Below, in pieces: positions 61,501 to 64,000 of a stretch of DNA of 64,000 bases. This DNA is from Ailurus styani (lineage: Eukaryota > Chordata > Mammalia > Carnivora > Ailuridae): positions 1,340,333 through 1,404,332 of the forward strand of contig LNAC01000278.1 of NCBI GenBank assembly GCA_002007465.1. The letters run 5' to 3'. Position 1 is the stretch's first letter; every line of letters begins with the position of its first letter. The position numbers and the translations under genes were made by a program. Below the pieces are notes generated by a model that was not told the DNA's origin, ran no database searches, and saw nothing but the letters and a program-made list of their open reading frames with translations.

Positions 61501-63411
61501 AGATGAAGGTCGTGGCCACAAACACAGCCGGGGAGGCCTGACAGGGCGATGTTACCTTTGAACATGGAGAAAGGTCTAAGAAGAGAAGGTTGGAGGCCTC
61601 AAAGACCCTCCACTTATTTGACCCTTTTCTAATGGGAGGGGGGCAGGTATTTAATGACTCCTGTCTCCACGAGCCGGCCTGAGTTGGAAGGGTCGCCTTT
61701 TTAAATTGTTTCTCTCATCACGTGATAACCCAGCTTCCGGAATTAACGTATCTTCTTCCAACCAAGCCCCGGAAAGCCTGGAGTCACAACCAGAATGTGT
61801 CACGGACCACGGCAGTCACGCCGCTGCCTGAAATGGTTGATCCCCTCCCAGCAAAACCTTCTCAGAAAGAAGATGCTCAAGCCCAGATTTCAAAACCTGG
61901 AGGACCAGACTCCAGAGCCCCCCTCCCAGTGGCCTGTGAATCACTTGTTTCTCTACCAGATGGAAAGCAGGTGCTGTCCTCTTTTCCCTGTATCCTCTCG
62001 AGCACTGTAAAAAGTTCTAAGGCACATAAATCTCCTAAATGGAAAAGTAAACATTCTTCCTTTAAAAAAAAAAAAAAAAAAAAAAGCTGAGGAAAGGGAA
62101 AAACCATGTCAGATTTTCCTGGCCGATCTTCTAGTTTATCGGACCAACATGAATTCATATCAGCAATAGTTTCCCTGGTATTTCCTATTTTCAATAACAC
62201 TGAGCTGAAACACACATCACCCTTTTTGTGGGGCGACTGGATCACGGTTACTCTGCTCCCAGTAGGACTTTCAGGTTCTCCTTTCCTTCCTGGATGATTT
62301 CAGTAACGGCAAAATACAGCCCTTTGCCAACTCTTGAGACATTTCTGGCTGCATTCCGTTTTCTCCCTCAAAACCTAGGCTCTTGTCAAAACCTTAATTC
62401 ATAGTGACTTATTAGCAACCAGAGCGAGTTGTAGAATAATCCATTATGAAGTAACCAAGCTTCACTTGGAATCAGGGAGGTAGCTTCTCGGAAAGGACCT
62501 CATTTTCTAGAACTGGCACCAGCGGGAATTGAGAGGGTCAGTGGAGGGGTGACGCCAGCCCTCTCTCCTTTGTTTTATCTTTCAGGTTTGGGGCAGGGTG
62601 AAGGCCATGCCTATTCTGCTCTTTTTCAATTTTTGTTTCCCCCCCTGCTTGTGAAACTGACTTTTGCGTTCTTGGTTGCTCTGTCATGACATGTTCCACA
62701 AATGATTTACACTGAAGTGACCTTTAAAGAGCAGAGGAGAAATCAGCTGGATTTTAGGAGCCTTGAGCTGTGCTGCAGCCAGAACTTTCTGTCCCTTTCA
62801 CATCGAGCTGGAACTCACTGGTGTCCCTGTGGCGGCCCTTCCTGATCACATGATTTGGTGGTGATTTTAATCACCAAGCTAATGCTGGCAATATTTACAT
62901 ATGTAATGTAGACCTTGGAAATGAGTATATAATTAAACTTCTGAAAGGGAAAATGAGAGTAAGAGAAAACTTACAGGATTTGGGGGAGGGGAGGCATGGT
63001 AAAGAGGGAAGCTTGTTTATTTTCATTCCGCATTTTTTTTTTATTTTCCGTTCTGTCTGCCTGTAGCATTGAGTGGCATGAAAAGAAGTTAGTCCACGAA
63101 ATAATTTAACCTTAGCTACCAATGATTACAAAAGTTTTGCCAAATGCTTATTGCATTGTTGCTTTATAAATGTTAGTACCATTGATAATTTGAACTAGAG
63201 AGAAGTTTTAAATAATGTTTTTTAAATGCTGTCTTTTCCCCCCCCTCTTCCCAGAGATAAAAATGACCCTCCTGATCGCCCAATCCTTTGGTCTCTTTCC
63301 ATTCTTTTCCACTACCATCAAGGAACAGCCATAAAAGGGTCATTTTTAATCACTACGACAAGGATTCCAAGAACCATTCTCCTGTACATTTCCAGTGCTC
63401 TGGAAGGCAAG
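8311..63411 (+). CDS. SLC44A3: SLC44A3, choline transporter-like protein 3, 5' part (exons 1-11 of a longer gene)
   Basis: Spliced coding region: 8311-8337, 8847-8954, 12324-12466, 13375-13511, 14453-14546, 34590-34750, 36577-36666, 37803-37927, 42507-42693, 52960-53125, 63255-63411. Every intron is GT-AG, exon phases agree throughout, and the joined frame is open for 465 codons. The product matches remembered human SLC44A3 along its length, for example [35 protein letters not shown] and [14 protein letters not shown]. The SLC44 family are multi-pass plasma or organelle membrane proteins linked to choline/ethanolamine transport; CTL3's own substrate is poorly defined. Approximate membrane segments: TM1 33-53, TM2 213-233, TM3 236-262, TM4 282-305, TM5 328-355, TM6 about 380-411. 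The loop at 54-212 is cysteine-rich and has one N-x-T site (N151). No frameshift or internal stop is seen. The C-terminal 190 or so residues and 3'UTR lie beyond the window. SLC44A1 and other paralogs fit less well. Confidence 0.96.
8847..8954 (+). CDS. SLC44A3: SLC44A3 coding exon 2 (cytoplasmic N terminus and first half of TM1)
   Basis: Thirty-six codons, phase 0 at both ends, [20 protein letters not shown] through WTGL. It carries the family's N-terminal cytoplasmic stretch and the hydrophobic [12 protein letters not shown] half of TM1. The acceptor is AAG|GCT, preceded by a run of 12 C, T and an undetermined base at 8834; the donor is GTAAGT at 8955. The ambiguous base sits 13 bases before the exon inside the polypyrimidine tract and does not affect the coding call. 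Confidence 0.95.
8955..12323. other. SLC44A3 intron 2, mostly unique sequence
   Basis: No complete transposon seen. It holds a long purine-rich tract (11825-11966) and a G-rich run near its 3' end. Open frames such as 9094-9354 and 10547-10867 show no recognisable product. Confidence 0.7.
11825..11966 (+). repeat. Purine-rich (GA/GGAA) tract
   Basis: About 140 bases almost free of C and T on the + strand, with irregular GGAAGG and AAAAGG units. Not a strict tandem repeat. A frame across it (11660-11977) encodes low-complexity Lys/Arg/Gly and is not a gene. Confidence 0.9.
12324..12466 (+). CDS. SLC44A3: SLC44A3 coding exon 3 (end of TM1, start of extracellular loop)
   Basis: Forty-seven codons plus two bases, [11 protein letters not shown] through DMTLK. 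It contains the SLC44 signature GYDSFGN.CGKKN after TM1, close to identical to remembered human CTL3. Acceptor TTTTGCCAG|ATG, donor GTAAGT at 12467. Intron 2 (8955-12323) is 3.4 kb. About 50 bases upstream of the acceptor is a very G-rich run (12259-12275). Confidence 0.97.
12520..12655 (+). mobile_element. Old LINE-1 3'-end-like fragment in intron 3
   Basis: GATGGGCGCACAG, CACTGAACTCTATGCCTG, ATGGTAAACTTTGAGTG and TTTTACCACAACTTTT in this order resemble the 3' end of ancient L1M elements. Short and diverged; the call is by pattern memory. The rest of introns 3 and 4 shows nothing recognisable. Confidence 0.4.
13375..13511 (+). CDS. SLC44A3: SLC44A3 coding exon 4 (extracellular loop)
   Basis: One base completes Lys93, then 45 codons HVFFMNSC through FADNN, then one base. 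It matches the family loop, with cysteines in MNSC, ILCVASC and a [16 protein letters not shown] segment. Acceptor TGTGTAG|A, donor GTAGGC at 13512. These loop cysteines are paired disulphides in related CTLs, by family knowledge. Introns 3 (12467-13374) and 4 (13512-14452) are each under 1 kb. Confidence 0.97.
14453..14546 (+). CDS. SLC44A3: SLC44A3 coding exon 5 (extracellular loop, N-glycosylation site)
   Basis: Two bases complete Gly139, then 30 codons [14 protein letters not shown] through PRLPVPP, then two bases. NYT at residues 151-153 is an N-glycosylation sequon in the extracellular loop. The C-P-R-L-P-V-P-P segment is typical of CTL1/CTL3 family members. Acceptor CTTCCAG|GG, donor GTAAGA at 14547. 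The following intron is the longest in the window, about 20 kb. Confidence 0.96.
15960..16110 (-). mobile_element. Old LINE-1 3'UTR fragment, antisense
   Basis: Contains the L1 3' region string GATTCCACATATAAGTGAGG and TCATACAGTATTTGTCTTT, seen again in the longer L1 at about 28500 in the same orientation. The rest of 14547-17800 (intron 5 start) has a MIR and otherwise nothing I recognise. Confidence 0.6.
16262..16480 (+). repeat. MIR SINE remnant
   Basis: Order of blocks TTTATTGAGG, GTTGCCAGGTACTTTTCGAAGC, GACATGTATTCATTTATCTGG, CCTCACAAAACCAC and a CTTTATGGGG/AAAC block follows the MIR core and 3' part. Ancient and diverged. Confidence 0.65.
18194..18745 (-). mobile_element. Solo-LTR-like block inside LINE-1
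   Basis: About 550 bases unlike L1, with TG...CA ends on the + strand, splitting otherwise continuous L1 sequence. An antisense-type TTTTATT signal near its start suggests minus orientation. Blocks TGCTTGAGGGG.AGT, GCCTGAGTT.AGATAA.CTGGAAAG and GGAAAATGTGGG.CAAAGGTC recur at 23915-24110 within the provirus, in a different order. No convincing target duplication found. Confidence 0.4.
18998..19170 (-). mobile_element. Old CAN SINE, antisense
   Basis: ATGCTTAACCCACTGAGCCACCCAGG end and a poly(T) start, with a diverged centre. Flanks carry imperfect repeats of ATTCAAGATTTT. Confidence 0.88.
19768..19876 (-). mobile_element. Short old CAN-type SINE fragment, antisense
   Basis: TTTTTTTAAGCTCATTTATT start, CAACCCTGAGATCTAGAGTC centre and AACTGAGCCAGCCAGGCA end. 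Shorter subtype, like the sense copies at 32744 and 49797. Confidence 0.75.
20093..21025 (+). mobile_element. LINE-1 ORF2 fragment, sense, left part of a copy split by the provirus
   Basis: Sense ORF2-derived sequence (CAGATGACCTAATTGCTTAT, CTACAGATTCAGC, AAAGATTAAGACAATGTGG). It breaks at 21025 and resumes at 27071, where GTATTGGAATGACGATAAAC continues the L1 order. Degenerate. A SINE at 20281 also interrupts it. Confidence 0.85.
20281..20483 (-). mobile_element. Young CAN SINE, antisense
   Basis: Full-length young copy flanked by perfect 13-bp repeats CGAAAGCATCTTT (20268-20280 and 20484-20496). Confidence 0.97.
21026..21421 (-). repeat. 3' LTR of the provirus
   Basis: About 396 bases aligning with 26650-27070 through shared blocks (TGTTAA start, GAAGATCT, TCATGAATCAGACA, CACCCAGCA, CATTTCTGGGG.AGGTTGAAA, TTAGGTATTAAG, AAGTGACACC, TAACA end). 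Substitutions and indels are frequent. Confidence 0.85.
21887..22162 (-). pseudogene. Retroviral envelope transmembrane-subunit remnant
   Basis: A minus-strand frame shows a heptad-rich helix followed by a leucine/alanine segment and a CC pair in the order seen in gamma-type TM subunits. It sits downstream of the integrase remnant and upstream of the 3' LTR, as expected. No intact surface subunit, fusion peptide or cleavage site is seen; the remnant is non-functional. Confidence 0.6.
22733..22972 (-). pseudogene. Retroviral integrase core remnant
   Basis: A minus-strand frame of about 80 residues contains an LFPTWG-like string followed by an I-x-SDQ-x-TH stretch, matching the integrase core region. 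Truncated on both sides by stops and frameshifts. Its position before the envelope remnant supports the gene order. Confidence 0.65.
25091..25285 (+). mobile_element. CAN SINE, sense, inside the provirus
   Basis: GGGCGCTTGGATGGCTCAG head, young-type GCTTACTTGTGATCTC block and an AAATAAATAAATAAAATC tail. It lies in the internal region, so it is younger than the provirus. Confidence 0.95.
26629..26647 (-). other. Candidate primer-binding site of the provirus
   Basis: On the minus strand, two bases after the 5' LTR end, reads TTTGGTGGCGGCATAGGGA. The TTTGGTG...GGGA form and spacing resemble tRNA-primed sites of class I elements; the tRNA is not identified. Confidence 0.45.
26650..27070 (-). repeat. 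5' LTR of the provirus
   Basis: Partner of the 21026 LTR. It begins TGTT followed by an A run on the + strand and ends CTTTCTAACA at 27070. The A run (26653-26664) may be an expansion specific to this copy. Confidence 0.85.
27157..27373 (-). mobile_element. CAN SINE, antisense
   Basis: T/G-rich start, GAGAGAGAGTGTGCATGTGAG, TTAACTGACTGAGCCACCCAAGC end. Imperfect flanking repeats CATGGTCA at both sides. Confidence 0.88.
27537..27703 (+). mobile_element. CAN SINE, sense
   Basis: GGGGCGCCTGGGTGGCTTAG head, with part of the central block deleted, and a CAAATAAATAAACAAAATCA tail. Confidence 0.92.
28150..30115 (-). mobile_element. LINE-1, antisense, 3'UTR plus C-terminal ORF2
   Basis: On the minus strand ORF2-derived sequence runs from about 30115 to 28600, followed by a 3'UTR to about 28150. 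Broken frames at 28763-29403 and 29514-29720 retain L1 strings. Not the same insertion as the 4290 copy; more diverged. Confidence 0.88.
30388..30631 (-). repeat. Second copy of a 240-bp L1 segment
   Basis: Matches 28776-29018 closely over its full length, including the unusual shared junction GGAATTACTGGATAATATGGG, in the same orientation. Its edges (GGGGTTCCCCTACACCCC left, TGATGGGTCAGG right) leave L1 abruptly. Either a local duplication or a fragment of a sister L1. Confidence 0.85.
31450..32490 (+). mobile_element. Ancient L1M-type 3'-end sequence, sense
   Basis: Blocks CCATGATTGAATAAATAAA, TTGTGGATACTTCCC, GGGCCTAGTGACTC, AAGTGATCAAGGTTAAC, CATAACTGCAGTCCAATTAT, GTAGTTTAGTTAATAGTAC and ATTTCTCCAAAATTAGAAG occur in the order of an L1ME-type 3' end as I remember it. 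Frames at 31428-31791 fall in it. 30640-31450 shows nothing I recognise. Confidence 0.55.
32572..32601. repeat. Poly(T) run of about 30
   Basis: Uninterrupted T tract with no SINE body attached on either side that I recognise. Confidence 0.95.
32744..32840 (+). mobile_element. Short old CAN-type SINE, sense
   Basis: GAGCACCTGGCTGGCTCAGT, CACACGACTCTTGATCTCAG, TTGAGCCCCATATTGGG, AGAGTTTACTTTTTAAAAAA. The short subtype ends right after the tRNA-related part. Confidence 0.85.
32843..33082 (+). mobile_element. CAN SINE, sense, tandem behind the previous copy
   Basis: GGGGGATCCTGGGTGGCTCAG head, expanded CT/CCTTCC block and a TAAAATAAGTAAATCTTAAA tail. It abuts the A tail of the 32744 copy, a common SINE landing site. 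Confidence 0.92.
33839..34034 (-). mobile_element. CAN SINE, antisense, upstream of exon 6
   Basis: T9/AAGATTTTATTTATTTATTTG start and CTGAGCCACCCAGGCGTCCC end. Imperfect flanking repeats TGTCTAATGGTTCCTTTA and TGTCTAACAGTTCCTTAA. Confidence 0.96.
34070..34268 (+). mobile_element. CAN SINE, sense, 35 bp from the antisense copy
   Basis: Young mustelid-type copy flanked by perfect 18-bp repeats AAAGACACGCAACTCTTG (34052-34069 and 34269-34286). With the preceding antisense copy it forms a near-adjacent inverted repeat. Confidence 0.97.
34590..34750 (+). CDS. SLC44A3: SLC44A3 coding exon 6 (end of loop, start of TM2)
   Basis: One base completes Ser170, then 53 codons [17 protein letters not shown] through GLCIFAL, then one base. 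The [10 protein letters not shown] cysteine motif and the amphipathic [13 protein letters not shown] segment ahead of TM2 are characteristic of the family. Acceptor CTTTCTAG|C, donor GTAATT at 34751 (+5 is T, slightly weak). It follows two opposed SINEs by about 320 bases. Confidence 0.97.
35599..35792 (+). repeat. MIR SINE remnant in intron 6
   Basis: GGGGAAACTGAGGCTTAAAGAGGTTAAG, CTTGGCCAAAGTC and TTCTTAACCACTATACCG in order: the 3' half of MIR. Remaining intron 6 (34751-36576) is otherwise unremarkable apart from a SINE at 36124. Confidence 0.85.
36124..36299 (+). mobile_element. CAN SINE, sense, with internal duplication
   Basis: GAGGGGTGCCTG head. AGTCAATTAAGCATC appears twice in tandem (about 36137 and 36152), and part of the middle is missing. 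Tail TCAAATAAATGAGTTCTTC. Confidence 0.88.
36577..36666 (+). CDS. SLC44A3: SLC44A3 coding exon 7 (TM2 end and TM3)
   Basis: Two bases complete Ala224, then 29 codons [20 protein letters not shown] through SGLL, then one base. It encodes the rest of TM2, a short RF turn and most of TM3. Acceptor TTTTTCAG|CC, donor GTAAGT at 36667. Confidence 0.97.
36667..37802. other. SLC44A3 intron 7, no recognisable repeat or gene
   Basis: About 1.1 kb, GC-richer towards its 3' end. Open frames (36803-37177 minus, 37336-37653 plus, the intronic part of 37574-37969) show no product I recognise. Confidence 0.7.
37803..37927 (+). CDS. SLC44A3: SLC44A3 coding exon 8 (TM3 end, loop, TM4 start)
   Basis: Two bases complete Phe254, then 41 codons [16 protein letters not shown] through LVSTVIT, phase 0. 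The VLWWLYY motif at the TM3 exit is highly conserved in SLC44. An acidic loop (TELDTEREN) leads into TM4. Acceptor TTTCTAG|TT, donor GTAAGA at 37928. Confidence 0.97.
37928..42506. other. SLC44A3 intron 8, mostly unique with old repeat traces
   Basis: 4.6 kb. Apart from the antisense SINE (41531) it holds MIR/L2-like traces at about 39480-39606 (GTGTGACCTCCC, CTCCTCATCTGTCAAGTGGG), 41190-41310 and 42260-42370 (GGGCCAGGACTGTGTCTTG, TAGATGCTCAATTAGG). No gene is supported; frames at 38305-38739 and 38842-39078 are chance. Confidence 0.65.
41531..41723 (-). mobile_element. CAN SINE, antisense, with long poly(T)
   Basis: A T run of about 26, then ACTTGAGAGAGAGAGAGC, and AACCAACTGAGCCACTGAGGCACCCC at the end. 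Confidence 0.95.
42507..42693 (+). CDS. SLC44A3: SLC44A3 coding exon 9 (TM4 end, cytoplasmic loop, TM5)
   Basis: Sixty-two codons plus one base, [20 protein letters not shown] through LLSLGTA. RKRI follows TM4 as a positive cytoplasmic stop, an amphipathic [11 protein letters not shown] helix follows, then TM5 contains [16 protein letters not shown]. Acceptor CTCACCAG|G, donor GTAAGA at 42694. The match to remembered human CTL3 is near-continuous. Confidence 0.97.
46358..46582 (+). mobile_element. CAN SINE, sense, with (CT)n expansion
   Basis: GGGGCACCTGGGTGGCTCAG head, a CT microsatellite at about 46512-46545 and a GAATAAATAAAATCTTAAAA tail. Confidence 0.95.
49797..49909 (+). mobile_element. 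Short CAN-type SINE, sense, with target duplication
   Basis: Short subtype (GCACCTGGCTGGCTCAGA, GGTCATGAGTTCGAGCCCC, AATAAATAAACTTTAAAAAA) flanked by perfect 13-bp repeats AAAGAGGAACAGA (49784-49796, 49910-49922). Confidence 0.95.
52960..53125 (+). CDS. SLC44A3: SLC44A3 coding exon 10 (loop and TM6)
   Basis: Two bases complete Gly358, then 54 codons [12 protein letters not shown] through VTCYFN, then two bases. The [20 protein letters not shown] stretch is the most conserved core of the SLC44 family. As I remember human CTL3 it has ACQQMT where this copy has ACQHMT. Acceptor ACTTTAG|GA, donor GTAGGT at 53126. Confidence 0.97.
54990..56287 (+). mobile_element. Old L1M/HAL1-type LINE remnant, sense
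   Basis: TTTCCCAGAGCTAGAGGACATG, AAAGGATCCAGAACTAGATTGG, AGACAATGGAGCAAACTTGTC and TTCTATACC-like CTCTGTACCTATTCATGCTG occur in LINE order. Diverged and split by the 55221 SINE; family uncertain. Confidence 0.45.
55221..55412 (+). mobile_element. Young CAN SINE, sense
   Basis: Flanked by perfect 16-bp repeats AAAAGTATGATTACAA (55205-55220, 55413-55428). GCCTACTTGTGATCTC block present. Confidence 0.97.
56288..56487 (+). mobile_element. Young CAN SINE, sense
   Basis: Flanked by 16-bp repeats AAGAACACACTACTTG (56272-56287) and AAGAATACACTACTTG (56488-56503). A third copy of that string lies 55 bases further on (56543). Confidence 0.96.
56640..56983 (+). mobile_element. LINE-1 ORF2 (reverse-transcriptase region) fragment, sense: left part of inverted-middle copy
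   Basis: Contains CAAGAGTGCCCACGCTCACTG, GGGAGTCCTGGCCAGAGC and TTTGCAGATGATATGATC, which encodes the FADD active-site motif. It ends at AAATACTTAGGAATAGA, where the following segment turns antisense. Confidence 0.9.
56984..57696 (-). mobile_element. LINE-1 ORF2 middle segment, inverted relative to both flanks
   Basis: On the minus strand it begins near AACAATCTATATCCTGAAAAC, follows ORF2 order, and ends at CTCTGCACAGTAAAA and CAACCTATGAAATGGG. That is exactly the interval missing between the sense pieces on either side. The last 50 bases or so are also present in direct orientation at 57697-57745. Confidence 0.88.
57831..58027 (+). mobile_element. CAN SINE, sense, cluster member 1
   Basis: GGGGTGCTTGGGTGGCTCAG head, older type, ends in ATATAAATAAATA. 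Confidence 0.92.
58028..58224 (+). mobile_element. CAN SINE, sense, cluster member 2
   Basis: Starts GGGGTGTCTGGGTACCTCAA directly at the tail of member 1; carries a (CT)n expansion and an AAATAAATAAATAATATATC tail. Confidence 0.92.
58232..58458 (+). mobile_element. CAN SINE, sense, cluster member 3
   Basis: GGGGTGCCTGGGTCACTCAG head and an A tail of about 18. Confidence 0.92.
58468..58662 (+). mobile_element. Young CAN SINE, sense, cluster member 4
   Basis: GGGGCGCCTGGGTGGCTTAG head with the young GCCTACTTGTGATCTC block. Imperfect flanking ACGTGCAG/ATGCACAG repeats. Confidence 0.95.
59803..59969 (+). mobile_element. CAN SINE, sense, with target duplication
   Basis: Flanked by AAAGTGAGAAGTCAG (59788-59802) and AAAGTGAGAATTCAG (59970-59984). 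Body of older type with a short tail. Confidence 0.95.
60490..60900 (+). mobile_element. CR1/L3-like ancient LINE remnant
   Basis: GAACTAGGACCGTTCAACTGG, GACTTCATCATTGATTTCAAATATTCC and GATTTAGGCGGGAGACAG resemble L3/CR1 3' sequence in order. Frames on both strands here (60388-60696 minus, 60548-60979 plus) fall on it. Call by pattern memory. Confidence 0.35.
61683..62090 (+). pseudogene. Open frame running into a poly(A) tract, possible retrocopy fragment
   Basis: From the stop at 61680 the frame stays open for about 135 codons until it enters an A run of 22 (62064-62085) and stops just after it. The C-terminal part is Lys/Ser rich ([17 protein letters not shown]). Two similar proline-containing units, [15 protein letters not shown] and [16 protein letters not shown], follow one another. 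I do not recognise a product and no target duplication was found. It could be chance: an open frame of this length in an intron is not rare. Confidence 0.25.
63255..63411 (+). CDS. SLC44A3: SLC44A3 coding exon 11 (post-TM6 cytoplasmic segment), last exon in window
   Basis: One base completes Arg413, then 52 codons [10 protein letters not shown] through SSALEGK, phase 0. It matches the family's KNDPP and [13 protein letters not shown] segment, followed by RIPR. Two AGs are possible at the acceptor; only CCCAG|A at 63254 keeps the frame, since using the next AG gives a stop. Donor GTAAGG at 63412. The remaining exons lie to the right of the window. Confidence 0.96.
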
Positions 63412-64000
63412 GTAAGGCCACTCCTTAGTGCACAGGGCAGAGGGTGTTGGAGGGGCAGAAAAGGTAGTCCCTGGACAGCTATAGCAGGTCCCAGGACGGG
63501 AGCATGGACCCGTAGCAGTGGCCATTCCGAAGCCCTCAGTGTTCTTCACATCCCACCCCCCAACCCGGCCCCCAGCAACCTTTTTGTCCCCGGCACCTGT
63601 TTTGTTTATGGTTGGGTTTTGTTTGTTGGGGTTTTTTGTCGTCATTTTGGAGTTGGTTTTTTGGTTTTGTTTTTTTTGCCCACAAGGTGGTGGAGGTGGG
63701 TGGAGAGGGAGTCCTTCGGAGTTAGCTGGTTTTACTACTCATTTAAATGCTGAATAAAGGGCACCTGGGTGGCTCACTGGGTTAAAGCCTCTGCCTTCAG
63801 CTCAGGTCATGATCTCAGGGTCCTGGGATTGAGGCCCACATAGGGCTCTCTGCTCAGCAGGGAGCCTGCTTCTTCCTCTCTGCCTGCTTGTGATCTCTCT
63901 CTCTGTGTCAAATAAATAAATAAAATCTTTAAAATAAATAAATAAAATAAATGCTGAATAAATGGGAGGGATTTTCAGATAAACCTTTGCCAAGTTTTTG
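63412..64000. other. Start of SLC44A3 intron 11
   Basis: GTAAGG donor, then unique sequence with a T/G-rich stretch (63600-63680) and a SINE. Frames at 63226-63753 combine exon 11 with intron and are not independent genes. Confidence 0.85.
63759..63948 (+). mobile_element. Young CAN SINE, sense
   Basis: Flanked by perfect 14-bp repeats AAATGCTGAATAAA (63745-63758, 63949-63962). Confidence 0.97.

Larger units (their letters stand above)
53126..63254. other. SLC44A3 intron 10, LINE/SINE-rich
   Basis: 10.1 kb. Listed separately: SINEs, L1 pieces and a CR1/L3-like remnant. 53126-53690 and 61000-63254 are mostly unique sequence. 53690-54960 has an antisense TTTATT and looks LTR-like but I cannot name it. 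Frames on the minus strand at 53804-54088, 54092-54364 and 54241-54726 show no product. Confidence 0.6.

Noticed and set aside
1..64000. tRNA genes suggested by box A/B-like sequences
   Set aside because: Every such match lies in the tRNA-derived head of a CAN SINE with an A-rich tail.
1..64000. CRISPR-like or phage-like repeat arrays
   Set aside because: Regular repeats here are microsatellites and interspersed SINEs; the sequence is mammalian nuclear DNA.

Overview
This is vertebrate nuclear DNA, most likely from a mustelid carnivore (ferret, mink or otter type). More than two dozen tRNA-Lys-derived CAN SINEs are scattered through it. The youngest have an arctoid/mustelid form: a head of the GGGGCGCCTGGGTGGCTCAG type, a GCCTACTTGTGATCTC block, and an (AAATA)n tail ending in AAAATCTT. 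Carnivore LINE-1 pieces, older MIR and LINE fragments and a degenerate class I endogenous retrovirus also occur. The species call is inference from repeat subtype.

One gene is supported: SLC44A3 (choline transporter-like protein 3, SLC44/CTL family) on the + strand. Eleven coding exons run from a CpG-island start at 8311 to 63411 and the gene continues past the right edge. All eleven exons have AG/GT boundaries, their phases chain without a break, and the joined frame is open for 465 codons. From memory the human protein is about 650 residues, so roughly the first 70 percent is here: the cytoplasmic N terminus, TM1, the large cysteine-containing extracellular loop, TM2 to TM6 and the start of the next loop. 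The missing C-terminal part lies to the right.

Layout. 1-7900: upstream flank with an assembly gap (479-802), a MaLR-like LTR, a 5'-truncated antisense L1 holding two SINEs, and three further SINEs. 7945-8680: CpG island, first exon and intron 1 start. 8847-14546: exons 2-5, compact. 14547-34589: intron 5, about 20 kb and the most repeat-rich stretch, with an antisense provirus (21026-27070) inserted inside an older sense L1 and an antisense L1 with a partial second copy. 34590-42693: exons 6-9. 42694-52959: intron 9, mostly old MIR/LINE remnants. 52960-53125: exon 10. 53126-63254: intron 10, with an L1 whose middle is inverted in place and a run of four head-to-tail SINEs. 63255-63411: exon 11, then a young SINE before the right edge.

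No other protein gene, RNA gene or CRISPR array is supported. The many short open frames are chance frames in introns, SINEs or L1s; those crossing the N block are artefacts. I saw no previously undescribed system. The points most worth a second look are the nested provirus, the in-place L1 inversion, the opposed SINE pair just before exon 6, and an open frame ending in a poly(A) tract in intron 10.
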